Of a stretch of 6,255 nucleotides of DNA, positions 1 to 4,535 are shown piece after piece. The stretch is from Planctomycetota bacterium (lineage in GTDB: Bacteria > Planctomycetota > Phycisphaerae > Sedimentisphaerales > SM23-30), in assembly GCA_029573975.1 (NCBI GenBank), contig JAKQBU010000090.1, positions 1 to 6,255 on the forward strand. Direction: 5' to 3'. The position numbers and the translations under genes were made by a program. The notes below the pieces were generated by a model, which saw only the letters and a list, made by a program, of their open reading frames with translations, was not told the origin of the DNA and ran no database searches. How positions within the stretch are numbered: position 1 is the stretch's first letter; every line of letters begins with the position of its first letter.

Positions 1-2
1 TT

Positions 3-584
3 ATAGTTATTGTGTTTATATGGAATTTCTGGGATACGTATTTTCAGTTTATTATGCGATTTCAGTATATATGCGTTATTCTTATAGTTGTGTTTTTTTT
101 CGGATTTTCTTTATGTTACCCTTATCAAAAACAATTTACGGACCAGAATGTTTTCTCGTATGGAAGTGATTTCAATCCCGTTGGGCAAGCTTGGCAGTTT
201 TTAGATACCTTTTCGGATGGAAGTGTCATTGGTTGGTGTGGTACTCCACAATATTATCCCCTTTTTGGGCGTTCGTTTCAATTAAAACCGGTTGCGGTTA
301 GTTCTAAAGGCGAACAGGCATTGCCGTTGCATGAATATTGGGCCAGAGATCCGGAAAATACCGTTCGTTGGCATCAAAAAGAACCGGATGCGAATTTTGT
401 CGATAATCTTATTGAATCACGGATCGAATTTATTTTGATAGCAAGATTGCCAAAAGAGGTGTGGCCATTGCAGCTGAAGTTATTAGAAAATTCGGATAAA
501 GCACAAAGAATTTACCATGATGAAGTTTCTGCCATCTGGAAGATTTTGCCTGGGCATCAAAAAGAAAAAATAAAAAACGAGTAA
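3..584 (+). CDS. C-terminal part of a polytopic membrane protein, probably a GT39/ArnT-like (GT-C) glycosyltransferase (5' truncated by window edge)
   Basis: The reading frame is open from the left edge with no in-frame stop, so the GTG at 12 is probably internal and the gene begins upstream. About 193 residues are visible. They start with hydrophobic, aromatic-rich sequence; counting from the GTG, a clear membrane helix lies at about residues 19-36 (YICVILIVVFFFGFSLCY). A soluble tail of about 150 residues follows. It contains IGWCGTPQYYPLFGRSF, then FVDNLIESRIEFILIARLPKEVWP, then AQRIYHDEVSAIWKILPG. A terminal helix followed by a small domain with 'YPLFG', 'the residue pair IE+FILIA' and a closing 'IYxxExxxIWKI' strand is typical of the C-terminal end of GT-C membrane glycosyltransferases that use polyprenyl-phosphate sugars. 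The catalytic N-terminal loops are outside the window, so donor and acceptor cannot be stated. The gene is about 38% GC, well below its neighbours, as is common for surface-polysaccharide genes and possibly a sign of transfer. It could instead be another polytopic membrane protein of unknown function. Confidence 0.6.
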   Translation: MVIVFIWNFWDTYFQFIMRFQYICVILIVVFFFGFSLCYPYQKQFTDQNVFSYGSDFNPVGQAWQFLDTFSDGSVIGWCGTPQYYPLFGRSFQLKPVAVSSKGEQALPLHEYWARDPENTVRWHQKEPDANFVDNLIESRIEFILIARLPKEVWPLQLKLLENSDKAQRIYHDEVSAIWKILPGHQKEKIKNE

Positions 585-607
585 ATGATATTTAACATTT
601 ACTCGTT
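560..607 (-). terminator. Rho-independent terminator of the transketolase gene, shared convergent hairpin
   Basis: Bases 576-587 (AACGAGTAAATG) and 596-607 (CATTTACTCGTT) are a perfect 12-bp inverted repeat around an 8-base loop. Read on the minus strand, the stem is followed at once by a T-rich run (TTTT-A-TTTTTT-C-TTTTT, bases 575 down to about 560), the classic intrinsic-terminator layout. It sits 32 bases past the transketolase stop codon. On the plus strand the stem is followed by GGGATTT rather than a T tract, so termination of the incoming plus-strand gene would be weaker. The hairpin overlaps the stop codon of that gene (582-584), and the T tract lies inside its last codons. Confidence 0.8.
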
Positions 608-638
608 GGGATTTCTGCAGTGATACTTCCGAAGAATT

Positions 639-2603
639 TTACTTTGCCATCTTTTTCGCCGCTTCCGCCACATCTTCCTTGGTCAGGCGGACCATTTCCA
701 GAATATCTTCGGGGGTTTTGGCGCTCTTCGGCACATTCCGCACAAAGAGCGGCTGGACCGTTGTACCGCAGCCGGCCGCAGCCGCCGCCGAGCTGATTTC
801 ATCCGCGATACCGCCGATATAGTTATCCTCCACCACCAGGATCCTGCTGCGGCATTTTTTCGCCTCCTGTAGAATGCCGTCTGTCTTTAGCGGCATGGAA
901 TAGGCGTCGATTAAGCCGACCGAGAGCCCTGCTTTTTGCAGAATCGCCAGGGCCTGTTTGGCGATATGCACCATATAGCCGCTGGCCACGATCAGCAGGT
1001 CTTTGCCCTGGGTAAGCTGCTTGAAACCGCCCAGCTCAAAGGTCTCTTCCTCGCCGTAAAGCAGAGGGACATCCGGACGCTGCGTCCGCATGTAGCACAG
1101 CCCCTGAATATTGGCCATCAATTCCGTCAGTTTGAAGGCGCTGACAGCATCCGACGGGCAGAATACGTGAATGGCCGGCGAACCGTTTTTGTTTTGGGCG
1201 TGGGCAAACGAACGCACAAAGGCCAGATCCGGCAGCCCCATCTGGCTGGGACCGTCGGCCGCCAGCGACACGCCCGAATGCGAACCGCTCAGCTTGATAT
1301 TGGAATTGGTAATCACCGCCATCTCGATCTGGTCATACCCGCGCACGAGGAATTTGGCAAAGCTGGAGGCAAAGGGGATTTTCCCCGCCGCCGCCAGGCC
1401 CGCCGCCGCGGAAATCATGTTCTGCTCGGCAATTTTGGCCTCGAAATAACGCTGCGGATATTTCGCCGCAAACAGATTGGCAAAGGTGGAACCCTGCACA
1501 TCCCCGTCGAGGGCGACAATCCGGTCGCTGGCAGCGCCCAGGGCCGCCAGGGCCACGCCATAGGCCTGCCGGGTCGAGAACGATTTCGATTCCACTTTTT
1601 TGGCCAGCCCCACATCTGCCGCTGCCTTGGCAAAGGATCCGGCGGAGATGACGGCGGGTTTTTTACAGCAGCAGGGCGCCTTCGGAACCACGATTTCGGG
1701 CGAAGCGCCGCAACTGCAGCCGCAGCCGCAGCTTGCTTCCTCCGCTATCCCCAGCCGGGCGGAAATGGTATCCAGATCCGCCAGGGCCTGATCCACCTGG
1801 TTGATGGAAAGCGGTTTGCCATGATAATTTTTGCTTTGCAGTTCATTACTGCCCCAGCCTTTGACGGTTTTGGCCACGATGGCAATGGGCTTGCCGGCTG
1901 GTTTGGCGGTCAAGGCCCCGAACACATCCGTCCAGTTGTGGCCGTCGATTACCCTGGCCTCACAGCCGAAGGCTTCCAGCTTTTTGGTCAGACAATCCGC
2001 CGACTGCTGCTTCGAAACATAATCGCTTTGCCCCTGGCCGTTGCAGTTGAAAATAATGCATACATTGGTCAGCTTATGATCGACAATGTAATCCACCGCC
2101 TCCCAGATTTGCCCTTCCCGGCTTTCCCCGTCACCGATGATGCAGTAAATTTTCTTATCGGAACCATCCAGTTTCGCCGCACAGGCCAGACCCGCCGCCA
2201 CCGATAGCCCCTGCCCCAACGAACCGGTCGCCGCATCGAAAAACGGAAAACCCATCGCCGGATTCGGATGCCCGTCCAGCACGCTGTCACCCTCGCGCAG
2301 CGTCAGGGCGTCGTCAAATTTCAGCGTAATCCGCTTCTCTTTCGTCCCCGCCACGCCGCCCAGCTCGCAATACGCCGCATAAATAACCGGGACCGCGTGT
2401 CCTTCCGACAGAATCAGCCGGTCAGAGGCACAGTTCCACGGATTTTTCGGATCGTACCGCATGATCTGGTACATCAGGGCCGTGGTAATATGGACCAGCG
2501 ACAGGGCGCTGGAAGGATGCCCGCTGCCGGCCTCGGTGCACATCCGGATGATCTGCTTGCTTAACTTTATAACCTTGCTATCCAAATACTTATAATCAGT
2601 CAT
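639..2603 (-). CDS. tkt: Transketolase, complete single-chain, animal-like type with a Cys-rich linker
   Basis: A 654-residue thiamine-diphosphate enzyme that moves two-carbon ketol units between sugar phosphates in the non-oxidative pentose phosphate pathway; cytosolic, expected to be a homodimer. The PP domain (about 1-285) has GSGHP (H29), EGHA (H69), DGHP (H112), the ThDP/metal motif GDG (157-159) with N188 about 30 residues on, and YHGKPL (H261). The Pyr domain (about 343-515) has TRQAYG, ALDGD, the catalytic glutamate in IAEQN (E393), GSHSG (H442), DGPSQM (D450) and MRTQRP (R506). The C-terminal domain (about 530-654) has VVEDNYIGGIADE and NVPKSAKTPEDIL. The motif set matches human-type transketolase more closely than the E. 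coli TktA type, and length is near the family norm. The ATG at 2603 is supported by an AGGAG site. The linker between PP and Pyr domains is about 25 residues longer than in human TKT and carries C292, C294, C296, C298 and C311-C313. All expected catalytic residues are present, so it should be active. It is transcribed alone, divergent from the efflux genes. Confidence 0.96.
   Translation of the reverse strand: MTDYKYLDSKVIKLSKQIIRMCTEAGSGHPSSALSLVHITTALMYQIMRYDPKNPWNCASDRLILSEGHAVPVIYAAYCELGGVAGTKEKRITLKFDDALTLREGDSVLDGHPNPAMGFPFFDAATGSLGQGLSVAAGLACAAKLDGSDKKIYCIIGDGESREGQIWEAVDYIVDHKLTNVCIIFNCNGQGQSDYVSKQQSADCLTKKLEAFGCEARVIDGHNWTDVFGALTAKPAGKPIAIVAKTVKGWGSNELQSKNYHGKPLSINQVDQALADLDTISARLGIAEEASCGCGCSCGASPEIVVPKAPCCCKKPAVISAGSFAKAAADVGLAKKVESKSFSTRQAYGVALAALGAASDRIVALDGDVQGSTFANLFAAKYPQRYFEAKIAEQNMISAAAGLAAAGKIPFASSFAKFLVRGYDQIEMAVITNSNIKLSGSHSGVSLAADGPSQMGLPDLAFVRSFAHAQNKNGSPAIHVFCPSDAVSAFKLTELMANIQGLCYMRTQRPDVPLLYGEEETFELGGFKQLTQGKDLLIVASGYMVHIAKQALAILQKAGLSVGLIDAYSMPLKTDGILQEAKKCRSRILVVEDNYIGGIADEISSAAAAAGCGTTVQPLFVRNVPKSAKTPEDILEMVRLTKEDVAEAAKKMAK
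1665..1730 (-). other. Cysteine-rich insertion in the transketolase interdomain linker
   Basis: These codons encode residues 292-313: a CxCxCxC run (C292, C294, C296, C298), a 12-residue stretch with acidic and hydrophobic residues, then three consecutive cysteines (C311-C313) followed by two lysines. The first run is built from near-repeats of the hexamer TGCGGC, which could have grown by replication slippage. The frame is unbroken on both sides. The spacing resembles small metal-binding sequences (zinc, copper or iron-sulphur), but no family is recognised and a metal role is only an inference. Confidence 0.6.
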
Positions 2604-2612
2604 GCTTTGAAA

Positions 2613-2617
2613 CTCCT
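2613..2617 (-). promoter_or_regulatory. Shine-Dalgarno site of the transketolase gene
   Basis: On the minus strand AGGAG lies 9 bases upstream of the ATG at 2603. This is a near-ideal spacing and it fixes the start codon; the N-terminus it gives (MTDYKYLDSKVIKLSKQIIRM) aligns well with the first helix of transketolases. Confidence 0.75.
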
Positions 2618-2634
2618 GTTATTCATATCGCACT

Positions 2635-2640
2635 ATCATA
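2635..2640 (-). promoter_or_regulatory. Candidate -10 element for the transketolase gene
   Basis: On the minus strand TATGAT matches the sigma-70 -10 consensus at five of six positions. It lies in an AT-rich stretch and would start transcription about 25 bases before the transketolase ATG. No good -35 hexamer is visible at 16-18 bases (the best are TTACTT-like), so this rests on one hexamer and position only. Confidence 0.3.
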
Positions 2641-2787
2641 TAAAAAATCCATAAACAAAGTAATTTAGCAAAACCATGTGCGAAAGCAAGCAATAAAATA
2701 GTATGGCTCGGCCTCGTTCAGATTGACGGAACCGCCAAAAGTCGATAATGGCTCCAAAAACGACTCTGACTTTCCCATAACAAGGGT

Positions 2788-2842
2788 TCAAAGAGCTTTT
2801 GACGCTGGCGTCCAGATTAACTAAAACAGCCATCCAGGATGG
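2788..2842. promoter_or_regulatory. Cluster of three short dyads, possible operator region
   Basis: Three short inverted repeats lie within 55 bases: TCAAA-N5-TTTGA (2788-2802), GACGC-TG-GCGTC (2801-2812) and CCATCC-A-GGATGG (2830-2842). They lie upstream of the candidate efflux promoter and could bind a dimeric repressor, as is common for efflux operons. The three arms differ in sequence, however, and dyads this short can occur by chance. No regulator gene is in the window. Confidence 0.2.
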
Positions 2843-2851
2843 AAAAATATC

Positions 2852-2882
2852 TTGTAACTGCTTTCCCAATATCACGTATAAG
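2852..2882 (+). promoter_or_regulatory. Candidate sigma-70-like promoter of the efflux operon
   Basis: TTGTAA (2852-2857, four of six to the -35 consensus) and TATAAG (2877-2882, five of six to the -10 consensus) are separated by 19 bases, longer than the optimal 17. Transcription would start about 35 bases before the ATG at 2925. Weak by sequence alone, but suitably placed. Confidence 0.25.
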
Positions 2883-2924
2883 TTTTTTGTGGCTAATGGA
2901 ATAAAAATTCAGATAATAGGCTCC

Positions 2925-4535
2925 ATGAAAATGCTGGGTAGATTTACTACGAGATGTTTTTTGGGACTGGGGCTGGTTTTAGCAACCGTGGGCGGGTGTT
3001 CTCCCGAGCAGCATAAACAGGACGCCGATAAAGAAGTGTATCAGATCATCGACGAAAAATGGCAGGATCACTTCCCCAGCCGGGCCAATTATACCATCAG
3101 TGATGTTCCCCCCTGCCCCAACGATGTGCAAATTCCGGAATACCGCCCGGACCATGCGATTACCCTGACCGAGGCGGTAGCTTTGGCTACCGCCCAAAAT
3201 CGCACCTATCAAACCCAGAAAGAAAATCTCTATCTTCAGGCTTTGAACCTGACCCTGGCCCGCCATGAATTCAATCCCCAGTTTTTCGGAATTTTGGGCG
3301 GCTCCTACAACCGCAACGCCGCGGATGAATCGGTTTCCGCCGACAGCCGGTTCGGCTTCAACCAACTGCTGGCGGAGGGCACCAATATCAGCGTCAGTAT
3401 CGCCAACGACTGGATGCGATTCCTGACCGGGGATCCCCGCCAGTCGCTGGGCAGCCTTCTTACCGCCAGCTTCGCCCAGCCCCTTTTGCGCGGCAGCCGG
3501 CGGGAAATCGTTCAGGAAAATCTCACCCAGGCCGAACGGGATACCCTCTACGAACTGCGCAGTTTCAATCGGTTCCGCAAAACCTTTGTGGTGGGCATGA
3601 TCAACGATTATTACTCGGTCCTGGAAGCCCTGGACCAGGTGGAAAATGCCAAAAACAACTATCAGCGCCTATCCATCGCCTATGAACAACTGAAAATGCT
3701 GGGGGAAGCGGGCCGGCAGAAATCCTTTGAAGTGGACCAGGCGGAACAATCGAAACTGTCCGCCTGGGATAATTATGTCAGCACCCAGGAAAGCTATAAG
3801 CAGGTTCTGGATCAGTTTAAAATCAAACTGGCCCTGCCCACCGATGCGGATGTGGTTTTGGATCCCAACGAAATGCGGGCTTTGGAACGTCAGGATATTT
3901 CCGACCCGAACTATCCCCTGGAGGAAGCGATGGAACTGGCCCTGCAGGAACGGCTTGATCTGGCCAATGACCGGGATCAGGTGGCGGACGCCGAACGGAA
4001 GGTCATGGTCGCGGAGGACAACCTGGCAGCAGCGCTGGACCTGGTCGGTTCGGCCAATGTGGACTCAACCCCACCCTCACGCATGGGCCGCATGCGCTTT
4101 CATGAAGGCGACTATTCCCTGGGGCTGGATATGGACCTGCCCCTGGAACGCAAGGCCGAGCGGAACGCCTATCGCACCGCCCTGATTACCCTGTCCCGAC
4201 AGCAGCGGGCCTATGAACTGGCGATTGACGAGGTCAAGCTCACGGTCCGGCAGTCCTACCGTGACCTGCGCGAAGCGGCTTCCCGGCATAAGATTCAGCA
4301 GTTGAGTCTGGACCTGGCCCTCAAACGGGTCGAAAGCACCAAAATGCTGCTGGATGCCGGCCGGTCCACCACCCGCGATATGCTCGAATCCGAACGGGCC
4401 TTGCTGGACGCCCAGAATGCCCGGACTTCCGCGCTGGTAACTTATACTATCGCCAAATTACGGTTCTTCCTGAATATTGAAATCCTGCAGGTCCGGCCGG
4501 ACGGCATGTGGAGTATAGAAAATTATGGCAAATAA
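2925..4535 (+). CDS. TolC/OprM-type outer-membrane efflux lipoprotein
   Basis: A 536-residue outer-membrane factor that should form the trimeric exit duct of a tripartite efflux system. The ATG at 2925 (or 2931, two codons later) begins a lipoprotein signal peptide: basic start (K2, R6, R10), hydrophobic core FLGLGLVLA, and lipobox VGGC with C25 as the lipidated residue. An upstream TTG at 2799 would add 42 residues that bury this signal, so it is rejected. After C25 comes a charged segment (EVYQIIDEKWQDHF) of about 50 residues, then two OEP repeats. Repeat one starts at about 79 (ITLTEAVALATAQN) and has the QPLLRG turn near 185; repeat two starts at about 332 (LEEAMELALQERLDLA), with the strand-to-helix turn DLPLERKAERNAY near 402-414. 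The C-terminal helix has RSTTRDMLESERALLDAQNA (about 480-499) and ALVTYTIAKL, the usual TolC signature. It overlaps the adaptor gene by 11 bases. Substrate cannot be inferred. Confidence 0.92.
   Translation: MKMLGRFTTRCFLGLGLVLATVGGCSPEQHKQDADKEVYQIIDEKWQDHFPSRANYTISDVPPCPNDVQIPEYRPDHAITLTEAVALATAQNRTYQTQKENLYLQALNLTLARHEFNPQFFGILGGSYNRNAADESVSADSRFGFNQLLAEGTNISVSIANDWMRFLTGDPRQSLGSLLTASFAQPLLRGSRREIVQENLTQAERDTLYELRSFNRFRKTFVVGMINDYYSVLEALDQVENAKNNYQRLSIAYEQLKMLGEAGRQKSFEVDQAEQSKLSAWDNYVSTQESYKQVLDQFKIKLALPTDADVVLDPNEMRALERQDISDPNYPLEEAMELALQERLDLANDRDQVADAERKVMVAEDNLAAALDLVGSANVDSTPPSRMGRMRFHEGDYSLGLDMDLPLERKAERNAYRTALITLSRQQRAYELAIDEVKLTVRQSYRDLREAASRHKIQQLSLDLALKRVESTKMLLDAGRSTTRDMLESERALLDAQNARTSALVTYTIAKLRFFLNIEILQVRPDGMWSIENYGK
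4510..4513 (+). promoter_or_regulatory. Weak ribosome binding site for the adaptor gene, inside the upstream gene
   Basis: GGAG lies 11 bases before the ATG at 4525, within the last codons of the TolC-like gene. The spacing is a little long and the site short, so the adaptor is probably translated partly by coupling to ribosomes ending at 4535. Confidence 0.4.

Larger units (their letters stand above)
2604..2924. other. Divergent intergenic region, no convincing gene
   Basis: About 320 bases separate the divergent transketolase and efflux genes. Composition is about 40% GC by hand count over 2641-2880, below the flanking genes. It should hold both promoters and possibly an operator. The minus strand can be read for 79 codons from a GTG at 2875 to 2636, but there is no recognisable domain, no good ribosome binding site and no typical codon use, so I do not call a gene. 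I see no tRNA, riboswitch or insertion-sequence end. Confidence 0.6.

Noticed and set aside
936..2207. Long plus-strand open frame of 423 codons opposite the transketolase gene
   Set aside because: It lies wholly inside a gene with clear catalytic motifs on the other strand. Its translation is rich in Arg, Gly, His and Gln with no recognisable domain, as expected for a shadow frame caused by GC-rich codon bias.
2703..2754. Short direct repeat ATGGCTC about 45 bases apart in the intergenic region
   Set aside because: Seven bases and only two copies; expected by chance and without any flanking mobile-element structure.
2636..2875. Possible 79-residue minus-strand small protein with a hydrophobic C-terminus
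   Set aside because: It starts at GTG with no good ribosome binding site, overlaps the likely efflux promoter, and matches no family I know. The hydrophobic end comes from AT-rich promoter DNA near the transketolase start.
2799..2924. N-terminal extension of the TolC-like protein from a TTG at 2799
   Set aside because: The 42 added residues show no family likeness and would place the lipoprotein signal peptide in the interior; the ATG at 2925 gives a proper signal and lipobox.
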